A stretch of 64,000 bases of DNA, from NCBI RefSeq assembly GCF_035607535.1, contig NZ_JAYDZX010000010.1, positions 1 to 64,000 on the forward strand, written 5' to 3'. The first letter of the stretch is position 1, and each line of letters starts with the position of its first letter. A program made the position numbers and the translations under genes. Below, piece after piece: positions 18,401 to 26,759 of the stretch. The notes under the pieces were generated by a model. That model was not told the DNA's origin. It made no database searches and saw only the letters and a program-made list of their open reading frames with translations. The DNA comes from Salinimicrobium sp035607535. Lineage in GTDB: Bacteria > Bacteroidota > Bacteroidia > Flavobacteriales > Flavobacteriaceae.

Positions 18401-18652
18401 GTACTCCACACCCGGAATGTTGGAAACCATCTTTTCCAGGGGTTTGATAATGCGCTGTTCCACCTCGGTAGGGCTCGCACCCGGGTAGCCTACAAATATG
18501 TCGGCCATGGGCACGTCGATCTGCGGCTCTTCCTCGCGCGGAATCAAGAACGATGCGTAGACACCCACGATCATAAACACGATCATGAGCAACACCGTCA
18601 GTTTTGAATTTATAAAGCCTTTGGCAATCTTGCCTGCTAATCCTTCTTTCAT
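15404..18652 (-). CDS. RND efflux permease (HAE/AcrB-type)
   Basis: About 1082 residues from the ATG giving MKEGLAGKIAK; the upstream in-frame extension falls in a repeat and was excluded. The protein has the RND plan: TM1, a large periplasmic loop, TM2-7, a second loop, TM8-12. TM4 carries GIVVDDSIIIAEN, with the paired aspartates of the proton relay found in AcrB-type pumps (unlike the DFG-type helix of CzcA metal pumps). It therefore probably exports organic compounds by proton antiport together with the adaptor and TolC proteins encoded upstream. Ends overlap slightly with the repeat array. Confidence 0.92.
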   Translation of the reverse strand: MKEGLAGKIAKGFINSKLTVLLMIVFMIVGVYASFLIPREEEPQIDVPMADIFVGYPGASPTEVEQRIIKPLEKMVSNIPGVEYVYSTSMEEQGMLIVQFYVGEDIERSYVKLYNELMKNMDQFPPNVTQPLVKTRAIDDVPVLGLTLWSENYDDYQLRQMANELRHEIEKVEDVSIVNTIGGRNRQLRVVLDKDRMAASGVDMLGVSEKIQASNQQLSSGSFDRNDSEVLVSTGSFLESPQDVENLIVGVNNGQPVYLKQIATVKDGPEIPKSYVTFGYGQAVDASEAYPAEYPAVTLSVAKRKGADAMKIADVILEKVDYLQTNLIPEDVHVEVTRNYGETASHKVGELLLHLIGAIIAVTLVVMLAMGWRGGLVVFLSVPITFALTLLSYYMLDYTLNRITLFALVFVTGIVVDDSIIIAENMHRHFKMKRLPFKQAALYAINEVGNPTILATFTVIASVLPMAFVSGLMGPYMSPMPIGASIAMILSLFVALTITPYLGFIFLREKEKKGKRVEEAEKRIEDSMIYRIYRRFEEPLIDNKKIRWGFLGLTALLLLGSVALFFTKDVAVKMLPFDNKNEFQVVIDMPEGTTLERTAVVTKEIGQYLNQSPQVVNYQTYIGTSAPITFNGLVRHYDLRGASNTADIQVNLLPKGDRSLQSHDIAKLLRPDIQAIGDKYGANIKLVEVPPGPPVLSTIVAEVYGPDYETQIALADSIQTILHNTEDVVDIDWMVEADQKEYEFEIDKEKAMLYGIAPQQIVYTLNSALGERAITQLYDEEATQRVGIVLALDEEEKSSVQDIMQINIASQQGQMIPIADLVEPKEVTRDKSIYRKNQKRVVYVLADMAGELESPVYAILGMEEKLKEIDMPAGHEISDLYMGQPEYEDDYTVKWDGEWQITLEVFRDLGIAFLGVIVIIYILIVGWFQNFKAPIVMMVAIPLSLVGIVLGHWIMGAFFTATSFIGMIALAGIMVRNSVLLIDFVNLRLEDGIPLKQAVIEAGAVRTTPILLTAGTVVIGAFVILFDPIFQGLAISLMGGTIVSTFLTLLVVPLVYYMIEKKKYVDRENKEVVEKRETEEVL

Positions 18653-18659
18653 ATTGTTT

Positions 18660-18772
18660 ATGGTTCTTTGGGCGTTTCCCCACCTTCGCTCAAGCTTCGG
18701 TGGGGCCAAGCTTTCGGCGCTATCTCCCTTCCTGCGGTCGGGAGGATAACTGCCTCAATCTTTAACGCATCT
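18660..18772. repeat. structured dispersed element between adaptor and permease genes
   Basis: The gap contains GGGCGTTTCCCCACC, a hairpin (CCCCACC 18678-18684 with GGTGGGG 18699-18705), then CCAAGCTTTCGGCGCTATC and a second GC-rich part (TCCCTTCCTGCGGTCGGGAG). This arrangement resembles a hairpin element that I recall as common between genes in many Bacteroidota genomes, though I cannot confirm that here. Its position inside an operon suggests a messenger-processing or attenuation role, or simple tolerance. Confidence 0.5.
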
Positions 18773-19855
18773 TTACTCCTTTACATTCACTTTTGCTCCG
18801 TTGAACAATTTCCCGTCTGCCGAAACTATGTAGGCCTCATCAGGATTCAATCCGCTAAGGACTTCTACCCGGTCTCCGTAAGTTCTTCCCAGTCTTAGCC
18901 ATCTTAACATGGCAGTGTTCTGCTGACTCACGGTATAAACTCCTTTCAGGTCACCACGGGTAACGGTAGCTTCTGTAGGGATCATCACCGCTTCTGCGGT
19001 GCTTTCCTGCTTCTCTACCGGAAACCTCACAGTAGCATACATGCCCGATTTCAGGTCTGCTTTGGTATCTTCAAGGGCTACCTTTACAAGGTATTGTCCC
19101 CCGGTGTTGCTGGCCGAAGTGCTTACTTCGGCCACTGTTCCGGAAACATTCTGGTCAACAGACCTTACAATGACATCTACCTTAGTTCCTGTTTCTATTT
19201 CAGAAATACTTGATTCCGGAACTCTCGCGGTCACCTCAAAATTCCCCGGAGCCTCTATAGCTAGGAGCGGCTGACCCGGATTGGCCATAGTACCTTCTTC
19301 GGCAAATTTATTGGTAACTACCCCGCTAAAAGGAGCGCGTATATTGACGTAGGCAAACTGTGAATTGATCTCATTCTTCATTTGCTTTGCTGCTTCCAGT
19401 CTCGCCTGCGCCATTTCAAAACGGGCCGTCTGGTCGTCCATTTCTTTTTGGGAAGCCGACTGCTCTTCGTAAAGAGCCTTGAAACGCTCGTAATCTTTTT
19501 GGGCGTTGTTAAAGGCGGCCTCAGCTTCAGTGATTCCTGCATTTACCTGGGCACGCTTTGCCTGCAGGTCTGTGTTGTTGATGGAAACCAGCAGCTGGCC
19601 TTTGTTCACCTTATCACCCACATTCACGTGAATGTCATCTATAAAGCCCATCATGCGGGTGCTGAGGTTGGCGCTGTTTACCGCTTCGATCTTTCCGCTG
19701 GCAGTGAGAAAGCGGTCTCCCGCCCCCGATGGTGTTTCCACCACCACAGGCACAACGGGACCTTCATTCACCGCCTGTTTTTTATCATCGCTCCCACAGC
19801 CGGTCGCGAATAATACCAGGGAAACAAGTATTGTTGTGTAAATCAATTTTTTCAT
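18773..19855 (-). CDS. RND efflux periplasmic adaptor (membrane fusion) lipoprotein
   Basis: 360 residues. The lipobox LVLFATGC gives an N-terminal lipid anchor. It is followed by a biotinyl-lipoyl-like part (LTASGKIEAVNSANLSTR, GDKVNKGQLLVSI), a coiled-coil hairpin (about residues 85-165), the second lipoyl half (AFVNIRAPFSGVVTNKF type) and beta-barrel and membrane-proximal domains. This is the HlyD/AcrA-type adaptor that links the inner-membrane RND pump to TolC. It lies between the TolC and RND genes on the same strand, with repeats in both flanking gaps. Confidence 0.93.
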   Translation of the reverse strand: MKKLIYTTILVSLVLFATGCGSDDKKQAVNEGPVVPVVVETPSGAGDRFLTASGKIEAVNSANLSTRMMGFIDDIHVNVGDKVNKGQLLVSINNTDLQAKRAQVNAGITEAEAAFNNAQKDYERFKALYEEQSASQKEMDDQTARFEMAQARLEAAKQMKNEINSQFAYVNIRAPFSGVVTNKFAEEGTMANPGQPLLAIEAPGNFEVTARVPESSISEIETGTKVDVIVRSVDQNVSGTVAEVSTSASNTGGQYLVKVALEDTKADLKSGMYATVRFPVEKQESTAEAVMIPTEATVTRGDLKGVYTVSQQNTAMLRWLRLGRTYGDRVEVLSGLNPDEAYIVSADGKLFNGAKVNVKE

Positions 19856-19864
19856 ATCTCTATT

Positions 19865-20083
19865 GGTTCAATGTTCAAAGTTTAATGTTCAAGGTTTTTC
19901 TCGGTTGTCGGTTATCGGTTGTCGGTTGTCTGTTCTCGGTTTTCGGTTGGCGGTTCTCGGTTTTCGGTTGGCGGTTCTCGGTTTTCGGTTGACGGTTGTC
20001 GGTCCTCAGTTGTCGGTTTTTTAATGAACCCGTAACCCGGAACAACTCATAACCCACAACTGACAACTCACAACTGACAACTG
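19865..20083. repeat. GTTGTCGG / GGTTCTCGGTTTTC repeat array with inverted partner
   Basis: Units such as GTTGTCGGTTATCG, then GGTTCTCGGTTTTCGGTTGG repeated with small changes, are followed from about 20036 by the inverse-strand words CAACTGACAACTCACAACTG. The array also starts with GTTCAATGTTCAAAG-type doublets. It fills the TolC-adaptor gap and can fold into a long hairpin. Confidence 0.85.
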
Positions 20084-21403
20084 CTAATTCTCAATACTAC
20101 TGGTTAAAAATTCCAAATACGCCACCGCAGAATTGTACTCATACACCGTTTGATAATACTCCAGTTGCTTTTCGGAGTACTGGGTTTCGGCTCCTAAGAG
20201 ATCTGTGGTTTTTTCCAGGCCTTGTTCGTATCGGTTGTTTCGGATCCGAAGGGCTTCTTTGGATTGTTCCAGTGCCAGTTGGGTAAGTTCCAGTTTGTTC
20301 TCTGCATCCTGTAAAGCGCGGATGGCGCGGTTCAATTCCAGCTGACTCTGTTGTATGTGTTGTTCAAGTTCGTATTGTGCCTGTTTGAATTCAGCTTTGG
20401 ATTGCTGGGTCTTTCCGAAGCGTTTGCTGCCGTCGAACAGGTCCCAGGTCAAGGCGACCCCGGCTATATATCCGTTGGCGTCACCCTGAAAGATCTCATC
20501 GTCATAGAGTTCATAGCTTCCAAAGGCATTAAGGCGTGGCAAAAATGACATTTTTGAAGCCGTATACATTTTCTTCCTTGCCTCGGTTGCCAGTTCCATG
20601 GCTTTAATATCGGCACGGTCGCCGGGAAGGGCAGGAGCGTTCACTGCATACATCTCCACATTCAAAGAATCCTTTGGCAGCAACACCACGTCCATAGATT
20701 CGCCCATGAGGAACATGAGGTAATCGCTTGCATTCTGCACGTTGCTCCTGGCATATTGTAACTGGTTGTTCACCTCGGTCACGCGGACTTCCACTGCCAG
20801 CACATCAGATCGCTGCAGGTAGCCCTGCTTAAAGTTGTTCTCGGCCAGTCTCAAATTTGCCTGCGCAGTTTCCAGTGCCTGTTCCAGTACAGTTACCGCT
20901 TTATAGGCGAGCTGTAGCTGCATATAGGCTTTTTCGGTTTCGAGTTTCATGTGGTCCCCGGTGCGTAAACTTTGCAGCTCAGTGGCCTGCATCTTCTTCT
21001 TTGCAGCACCGCGCTGCCAGAAACCATCAAGGTTCACGAGCGGTTGCTGCACTTCCACTTTAGTAGCGAAATTGTCAATACGGTCGGGATCATTGAGCCT
21101 CGCCGGATTGAAATCATCCTGGGTGACGCTCTCCTGGTTCAGTTTGGAACCAAAGGCCATGAGGGGATTATTGGTGGTCATCCCGGTGTGGGAGACGCTT
21201 ATATTGGGTAAAAAGACCGCATTGGTTTGCCGGTATTGTGCCCGGGCTGCCAGGAACTCCTGTTGGGAGAGCTTTAGCTGACGGTTGTTATCCTGTACTC
21301 TTTCCAGCACTTCCTCTTTTCCAATGGATACTGTCTCCTGAGCTTGTAAAAGCATTCCGAAAAACAGTAGCGGAATTAAGTATAAGGTTCTTGTTCTCTT
21401 CAT
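20084..21403 (-). CDS. TolC-family outer membrane efflux protein
   Basis: 439 residues with a signal peptide (ends LLQAQ) and two homologous halves of long helices plus short beta strands, as in OEP (PF02321) repeats: the regions VLEQALETAQANLRLAENNF and LALEQSKEALRIRNNRYEQG are equivalent. It forms the outer-membrane exit channel for the RND pump encoded downstream. It is the first gene of the cluster; two short palindromes about 50-90 bp upstream may bind a repressor. A perfect copy of the dispersed palindrome lies within the coding region. Confidence 0.92.
   Translation of the reverse strand: MKRTRTLYLIPLLFFGMLLQAQETVSIGKEEVLERVQDNNRQLKLSQQEFLAARAQYRQTNAVFLPNISVSHTGMTTNNPLMAFGSKLNQESVTQDDFNPARLNDPDRIDNFATKVEVQQPLVNLDGFWQRGAAKKKMQATELQSLRTGDHMKLETEKAYMQLQLAYKAVTVLEQALETAQANLRLAENNFKQGYLQRSDVLAVEVRVTEVNNQLQYARSNVQNASDYLMFLMGESMDVVLLPKDSLNVEMYAVNAPALPGDRADIKAMELATEARKKMYTASKMSFLPRLNAFGSYELYDDEIFQGDANGYIAGVALTWDLFDGSKRFGKTQQSKAEFKQAQYELEQHIQQSQLELNRAIRALQDAENKLELTQLALEQSKEALRIRNNRYEQGLEKTTDLLGAETQYSEKQLEYYQTVYEYNSAVAYLEFLTSSIEN
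20540..20556. repeat. dispersed palindrome inside the TolC gene
   Basis: CAAAAATGACATTTTTG, a perfect copy of the 17-bp form, lies in coding sequence (reads S-K-M-S-F-L on the minus strand), showing that the word is tolerated in frame. Confidence 0.75.
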
Positions 21404-21453
21404 CTATTTAATTTTTGATGAAGCAAAAGTACCCTTAGAGAAGGCGGTGGTCA

Positions 21454-21489
21454 GTAACTTTTGTTACCTACAAGTGTAGCATTTGTTAC
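21454..21489. promoter_or_regulatory. pair of GTARC-N4-GTTAC boxes upstream of the efflux cluster
   Basis: GTAACTTTTGTTAC (21454-21467) and GTAGCATTTGTTAC (21476-21489) are spaced 22 bp centre to centre, two helical turns, 51-86 bp before the TolC start. This is the expected layout for a TetR-type repressor or other dimer pair. No regulator gene is adjacent. Confidence 0.5.
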
Positions 21490-21590
21490 AGAAGGGTGGC
21501 GGAAATGGGATTTTTGGGAGGGATTTTGAAAAGATGCTTGGCTTAGTTTCTCAAAAGAGTTTTATTTTTTTTACTCTATATAAACTCGAA

Positions 21591-23105
21591 TCATTGTGAT
21601 AATTCTAATTCTTGCAAATTATTTTCCTTTAGCTCCTTCGATAATTCAGTAAGATTCAATCTTGGTGAAGCTCTAATTTTATCTTTTCTTGCTTTATCGT
21701 CAGACGCTCCTGGTTCAATCTGATTAAAATTTCTAGGTTTAGAGTTAGTATACAAACCAATATCAATCATATATGCAGAATATTTTTTTCCATCGCTTGG
21801 GGCCGCGCTCGTAATTGGTTCAACTAAATGAATCATTCTTAAGTCCATTAACTCCTTTATAGCTTGGGAAATCTGGGGAAATTCCTCCAAATCTGGATTA
21901 CAAACTAAAAACATATTAGTTCTTTTTTTATTGAATAGGAAATCTTTTAAATGAGCTAAATAATACTCCAGAACTTCTTTTTCTTCTGCACTATCTTTTG
22001 CGAAAGCATCTGTTTTATTTCTAAAATTGCTAATTGCTACTTCAGTAACATCAATTTTATTAATTTTCTGAGATTCAGAAATGCCATTAAGTAGCTTTAG
22101 AAGTAATGAAAGAAAATCTCTAGGAACCCCTCCGGAAGCCATGCAGAGTTGTTTGAAACCATTTTCTGAAAATAAATCTTTACTATTCAACTGGGAATTA
22201 CTTTGCTTGATTGCTTCATCCAAAAGTTCTTTCAAAAATGTTTGAAGCAAGTCAAATCTGTCTAATGTGTAATCTAAATCAATTTCCTGGATATCGTGAC
22301 CTAGCTCAGTACCCACATAAGATTCTTCAGTAGTGGTATAAAGCTTCGATCTATACCGAATAGTCCCAACTTTGATATAAAGATTAGTGTCCTTTGTTAA
22401 TCTATGAAAGAAATCAATGAAAAATGGCTGTTCTAGTTTACGGATAAAATAGAAATCGTCTAAACCTAGAAATAATGGGATCCATTTGTTAGCTGTAGAT
22501 ATTTCTTTTATTAGTTCTTTTAAAGCAGGGATTTCGTTTTTAATTGTACTTAATTTATCTCTTAAGTATGTTTTTTGACTTTCATTTTCACCAGTATAGG
22601 ATGCTTTTCCAGAACTTTTTACTGGCCCTTTGTCTACTCCTCCATTTATTTCCGCGGCTCTAGTAGTTTTAGATTTTAAACTTTCGTCATATTTATCGGG
22701 AATTGTTAATTGATTATCATAATGGTTAATCTTTGTGGAAATCCTTTTCTTGAGTTTTTGTAGCTTATATAATTTTCCAAACTCGTACCACTTTATATTC
22801 TTTCCTATTTTACCTTTTACACCTTTTAAAAATTGATTCAGTACGTGCAAAATAGAATTTGGGAAGCTTGTGTCTTTATAATCCTCAAGGTTAGTTTTAA
22901 TATAAAGATGATTTTTTTCTCCATTCAACGTTTTCATTAGAAGGGATTTTCCTGACCCTCTTCTTCCAAAAATAACTTGGTTCTGTTTATTTGTTAATCG
23001 TGGTTTATAATTTCTAGCATCTAAGAATTCAACTTCGGTTTCATCTGAAGTCCTTAAATTTTCTTCGATGTAATTGATGAGCTTTTGTATTTCTTTTTGA
23101 TTCAC
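21591..23105 (-). CDS. AT-rich P-loop ATPase (ORC/STAND-like AAA), partner of RES gene
   Basis: 504 residues from the GTG giving VNQKEIQKL; a TTG 60 bases upstream is an alternative start. Walker A GRRGSGKS lies at about residues 47-54, and a Walker B-like LFLGLDDFYF near 237. A GGVPRDFL segment at about 345 matches the sensor-2 helix of ORC/Cdc6-like AAA ATPases. The C-terminal about 120 residues look helical with a possible winged helix. The gene is visibly richer in A+T than its flanks (17 of 60 bases G/C in one sampled line) and follows a RES-domain gene with the same bias. It could be the sensor of a toxin or defence module; function is inference. Confidence 0.6.
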   Translation of the reverse strand: MNQKEIQKLINYIEENLRTSDETEVEFLDARNYKPRLTNKQNQVIFGRRGSGKSLLMKTLNGEKNHLYIKTNLEDYKDTSFPNSILHVLNQFLKGVKGKIGKNIKWYEFGKLYKLQKLKKRISTKINHYDNQLTIPDKYDESLKSKTTRAAEINGGVDKGPVKSSGKASYTGENESQKTYLRDKLSTIKNEIPALKELIKEISTANKWIPLFLGLDDFYFIRKLEQPFFIDFFHRLTKDTNLYIKVGTIRYRSKLYTTTEESYVGTELGHDIQEIDLDYTLDRFDLLQTFLKELLDEAIKQSNSQLNSKDLFSENGFKQLCMASGGVPRDFLSLLLKLLNGISESQKINKIDVTEVAISNFRNKTDAFAKDSAEEKEVLEYYLAHLKDFLFNKKRTNMFLVCNPDLEEFPQISQAIKELMDLRMIHLVEPITSAAPSDGKKYSAYMIDIGLYTNSKPRNFNQIEPGASDDKARKDKIRASPRLNLTELSKELKENNLQELELSQ

Positions 23106-23265
23106 AACTCTTAATTTAAATGCTAAACGTGCAGGCGAATACTTCTCTTTGAAAGTACACAGCAACTCAAAAATCTGCGAAGATTTTTAGAAGAATGTGA
23201 GATGAAGCAATTACTTTTAGCATGGTTTCGGAAGCTATTTATTCTTCAATTTCTATTGGTGTTCG

Positions 23266-24156
23266 TTAGTAGTCAACCCACTTAAAATTTGAATTTAAAG
23301 GGCCGAAATCAGTACAGTGTTTTAAGGGTGAAATGATTGACTTTTTGGCATTTTTTTCCACTCTGTACATTGCTGCTATTTCTAAATCTAAATATCTATC
23401 GACCACAAATGGCGTTAAAACCACATTGTGTCCTTGATAATCTGTCTTCACACTGGGATATGTTATTCCTTTATGTCCTCTCCAGTTAATTGCCATATCT
23501 GTATAAGCAGCAGAAATCATATAGTCGTAATGAAAATTTATTTCTTTTTTGGCAAATTGATTTGAAAAGAATTGTAGAATAAGTTCAAATTGGTCTTGGT
23601 GTTGAGGATGTTCTTTTGTTAATTTTTCTAAATGAAATTCGTATGAACGTCTGATGTCAGCCGAGTTTTTAATAGAATTCTCATCAAAGACCATTTCTAC
23701 AACCTCAATATCTTCTTTGATTATCCATTTGCCAACAGTCATAATGAAATCAGCATTTTCCACTTCATTCTTTTCAAGATTTCTGAATATTTCACTAGTC
23801 TCCAATAGATTTACTAACCTCGGGTGTCTAATTACATCCGATTGGAATGCACCATAGAATAATGAGAAATGAGGAACATTCGCCCTTCCATATGACATTA
23901 TGTTAGAATAATCAGTTCGATAAGATATTTGACTTTCTGTTGTGAATATTTCTTGAGGTTTATTAATTCGTGCTCTTTCAATGGAATGACCTTTTCTTAA
24001 TTTTGCAGTTACAAAAGGAACAAATTGAAGAGAGGTTAATGCACTGACTAATTTGTTATAAGAAACCTTAGATAAATCAGCCTCTTTAATAGAAGAGATT
24101 ATTTCTTTCAGTTCGTGAAGTGAAGGTAGTTTGTCAAAGGCTTGCTTGTTTTCCAT
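23266..24156 (-). CDS. RES-domain-like protein (candidate NAD-targeting effector)
   Basis: 296 residues. It shows weak but ordered RES-domain features: an RAR core near residue 62, the YGRANVPHFSLFYGA stretch resembling the GRWN-PG-VYLA part of the family, and GITYPSVKTDYQGHNVVL, which matches the C-terminal (D)GI-YPS-GG-N-L pattern with the conserved serine. RES proteins such as MbcT are NAD+ phosphorylases or glycohydrolases used as toxins. There is no Xre antitoxin next to it. Instead a P-loop ATPase gene follows on the same strand, with the same high A+T content. Domain call is by eye and not certain. Confidence 0.45.
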   Translation of the reverse strand: MENKQAFDKLPSLHELKEIISSIKEADLSKVSYNKLVSALTSLQFVPFVTAKLRKGHSIERARINKPQEIFTTESQISYRTDYSNIMSYGRANVPHFSLFYGAFQSDVIRHPRLVNLLETSEIFRNLEKNEVENADFIMTVGKWIIKEDIEVVEMVFDENSIKNSADIRRSYEFHLEKLTKEHPQHQDQFELILQFFSNQFAKKEINFHYDYMISAAYTDMAINWRGHKGITYPSVKTDYQGHNVVLTPFVVDRYLDLEIAAMYRVEKNAKKSIISPLKHCTDFGPLNSNFKWVDY

Positions 24157-24289
24157 AATTGCTTACAACATTTCATTTCACCCAAACCTTCATGTTTCCT
24201 CCAATTCAGTGCTGGATGGCAATCAGATCTGTGACGCTACCGTAAATCTATTAAAATTTTGTTAAGGAGCAGTTACGGGAAACCGTATT

Positions 24290-25112
24290 CCGTGATTGGT
24301 TAATTAGGGAATGGTTAATTGGTATATTCTCAATTGACAATTATCAATAAACAATGAACAGGATTCTTTGCGGTCTTTGCGGATTTTCTTTGCGGCCTTT
24401 GCGAGAAAATAGTCAATAGATTTTAGAGGGTAGGCAGTAGATGGTAGTTGAGATTTCTAGTCGCAAAAAAGCTCCTTCGAAGTTACATTTTTGACACCTT
24501 TTCTTTGTGCCCTTTTTTTTGACTTTGTGGGCTTTGTGAGAACTTCCATTACAGATCATGAGATTTCTCGTCGCCTCTTCTTTTTCTCAAAAGAAAAGAC
24601 TCTGTCGAAATGACAAGTTATTTGCGCCCTTTGCGGTTGACCTTCGCGGCCTTTGCGCGAGAATAGTCGATAGCTCTTAGACGGTAGACGGTAGTGGGGA
24701 AATGTATATCATCTATTGTATATTGGAATTTGCTTCGTGCTCTTCCTTTTTGACTTGGTGGTCCTTTATGTGAAAATAGTCGGTAGGCTTTAGACGGTAG
24801 ATTTTCAATTAACAATTAACAATGAACAGAACTTCTTTGCGGCCTTTGCGAGAAATCTTGATTGTATAATGTATATCGTCTATTGTATATCGTAATTTCT
24901 TTGCGCTCTTATTTTTTTTTGACTTTGTGTTCTTCGTGTGAAATTAGTCTGTAGACTGTAGACGGGAGACGGTAGATTTTCAGTGAGAGAGGCGGGAGCA
25001 TGAGTAAATAAACAACATCTGTGCATCCGTGGCTTTTTCAATTAACAATGAACAGAAAACTAGACTGTAGAGAGTAGACTGTAATTTACATTAGTCTAAA
25101 CTGCTGCAATTA
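24290..25112. repeat. tract of word-like imperfect doublet repeats
   Basis: No gene is visible in the 961-bp gap (24157-25117). It is made of short near-duplicated phrases: AACAATTAACAATGAAC, TTTGCGGCCTTTGCGAG, GACGGTAGACGGTAG, GTATATCATCTATTGTATA, and GGGAGCATGAGTAAATAAAC followed by ATCTGTGCATCCGTGG. The same phrases recur at 26.3-26.7, 27.3-27.5, 28.2-29.0 and, inverted, at 60.9-61.1 kb. The internal order is largely preserved between copies, suggesting that whole tracts were copied. Confidence 0.85.
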
Positions 25113-25117
25113 ACAGG

Positions 25118-26131
25118 TTAGGTGAAGAACCAATAATCAGAGACGGGTTTTTTGTGCCAGGAAATGAGCTTGTGCTCTATTTCTTTTTTGCCTTCCGGAG
25201 AGGCTACCACGATCATGATCTGAGGATCTTCAATGCTCATGACCTCCTTATAATGTTCCAGCCGAACGCCATAAATATCCTTGCCTATCTTTCTTCGGTT
25301 ATCACATACCCAGTGGAAATCATCATCATAAGCCTGTAGCAGTTTGGCCATGTCTTTCCCATTCTTTCCCGCTCCCCATAACACCAAAGGCCTAGAGCGA
25401 TCTCTGTCCAGCTCATAGAAAAACCGCAGCTTAAGATCAAAATAGCGATTATCCTCGTATTCCTCCCAGGTACGCGATATCCTGTTGGATCGATCCCTCC
25501 AGTAATGCAGGGTCCTGTCTATTCCTACAACATTTAGCCCCGCTTTATAGAACCGGAAACAAAGATCATAGTCCTCGGGATAAACTACAGGATCAAAAGC
25601 CCCGACTGCATCCAGATCCTCCTTGTGGAGGAGCCAGCAATGCGATGGGATGACGCATTCTCTGTAGATCTCCTGATAATGATTCCCTGTCCGGGCGACC
25701 TCGTTGAGCCAGTTTTCATATTTAATAAATCCCTCACCCACACTTCCTTCATCCACAAAATGCTTCGTTCCACCGGCAATTACACTTCCTTTTCCGTGTT
25801 TAAGCCATTCTTCCACGAGTACCTGTAACTTATAGTCGGGCATTTTGTCATCAGAATCCATCCTGTTGATAAGGCTGCCTTTCGCTTCCCGATACCCGGT
25901 TTGCAGCGTGGGGATCAGTCTTGGCCTGTCACTATTGAATACCCGGATCCTGGGATCTTTTGCAGCATAATCTTTTAAGATCTCCGGACTTTCATCTTCG
26001 GAATGATCATTAACCGCAATCAGTTCCCAGTTATCATAGGTTTGTGCCAGTACAGAATTTAAACAGGCGCGCAAATAAGGAGCAGTATCTTTTACTGCCA
26101 TGATAATACTCACGAGGGGTTTTTGTGTCAT
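25118..26131 (-). CDS. GT2 glycosyltransferase with C-terminal Rossmann-like domain
   Basis: 337 residues from the ATG giving MTQKPLVS. The N-terminal GT-A domain starts VSIIMAVKDTAPYLRACLNS and carries the DSDD metal-binding motif in INRMDSDDKM. A typical HCWLLHKEDLDAVGAFDP acceptor region follows at about 165-185. From about residue 255 a different module begins (VLWGAGKNGKDMAKLL), a nucleotide-binding Rossmann-like fold seen fused to some sugar-modifying enzymes. It may make surface polysaccharide. No other sugar genes are adjacent, and both sides are repeat tracts, so it looks like an isolated cargo gene. Confidence 0.85.
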   Translation of the reverse strand: MTQKPLVSIIMAVKDTAPYLRACLNSVLAQTYDNWELIAVNDHSEDESPEILKDYAAKDPRIRVFNSDRPRLIPTLQTGYREAKGSLINRMDSDDKMPDYKLQVLVEEWLKHGKGSVIAGGTKHFVDEGSVGEGFIKYENWLNEVARTGNHYQEIYRECVIPSHCWLLHKEDLDAVGAFDPVVYPEDYDLCFRFYKAGLNVVGIDRTLHYWRDRSNRISRTWEEYEDNRYFDLKLRFFYELDRDRSRPLVLWGAGKNGKDMAKLLQAYDDDFHWVCDNRRKIGKDIYGVRLEHYKEVMSIEDPQIMIVVASPEGKKEIEHKLISWHKKPVSDYWFFT

Positions 26132-26239
26132 TAAATTCAGAGTTTCTCCGGAAGCAGATAGATTCTTATTACTGCAAACAACTGTTCCCGGCAAGCAGTT
26201 GTTGCTAATGTCAACAAATATGGAGAATTCCTCTCAAAA

Positions 26240-26634
26240 AAGCCATTTTTGAAACAGTAGTTTAGTTGGGAGACTGTAGATTTTCAGTGTACAATTACGA
26301 ATTAACAATGAGCAGGTTTTTCAATTGTATATTGTATATCGTCTAATGTATATTGTTATTTCTTTGTGCTCTTATTTTTTGACTTAGTGGGCTTTGTGTG
26401 GAAATAGTCGGTAGGCTTTAGACGGTAGACTGTAGATTTTCAATGTACAATTGACAATTAACAATGAACAGAAATTCTTTGCGGGCTTTGTGTGAAGTCT
26501 TTCAATTGTATATTGTATATCGTCTATTATAAATTGAAATTTCTTTGTGCCCTTATTTTTTGACTTCGTGGGCTTTGTGTGAAATCAGTCGATAGCCCTT
26601 AGACGGTAGACGGTAGATTTTCAGTTAGAGAAAT
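26240..26634. repeat. word-like repeat tract before the GNAT duplication
   Basis: This tract has the same vocabulary as 24.3-25.1 kb, in the same order (GACGGTAG phrases, then AACAATTAACAATG, then TTGTATATCGTC and TTTGTGTG phrases). A degenerate dispersed palindrome (CAAAAAAGCCATTTTTG) opens the tract near 26235. Confidence 0.8.
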
Positions 26635-26759
26635 GGGAGCATGAGTAAATAAAGAACATCTGTGCATCCGTGGTTTTTCCAATTAACAGTGATCAATTAA
26701 CACTTATCAGGGGAGTTGGTTCTGCGAATATTTGCGGGATCTGAGGGGAACTTTTGAGC

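Noticed and set aside
18152..18607. A 151-codon frame on the plus strand inside the RND permease gene
   Set aside because: It is antisense to a strongly supported gene, and the His/Val-rich product has no recognisable domain; it is a shadow of the permease codons. The same holds for the frames at 16436-16963 and 3983-4459.
15276..20083. Regular arrays that could be taken for CRISPR arrays
   Set aside because: Units are 14-21 bases with no unique spacers, and the sequence is continuous tandem repetition with inverted partners. No cas gene is present.
24618..24815. A 65-codon minus-strand frame in the repeat tract
   Set aside because: Its sequence consists of the repeat phrases themselves and no homologous domain is visible.
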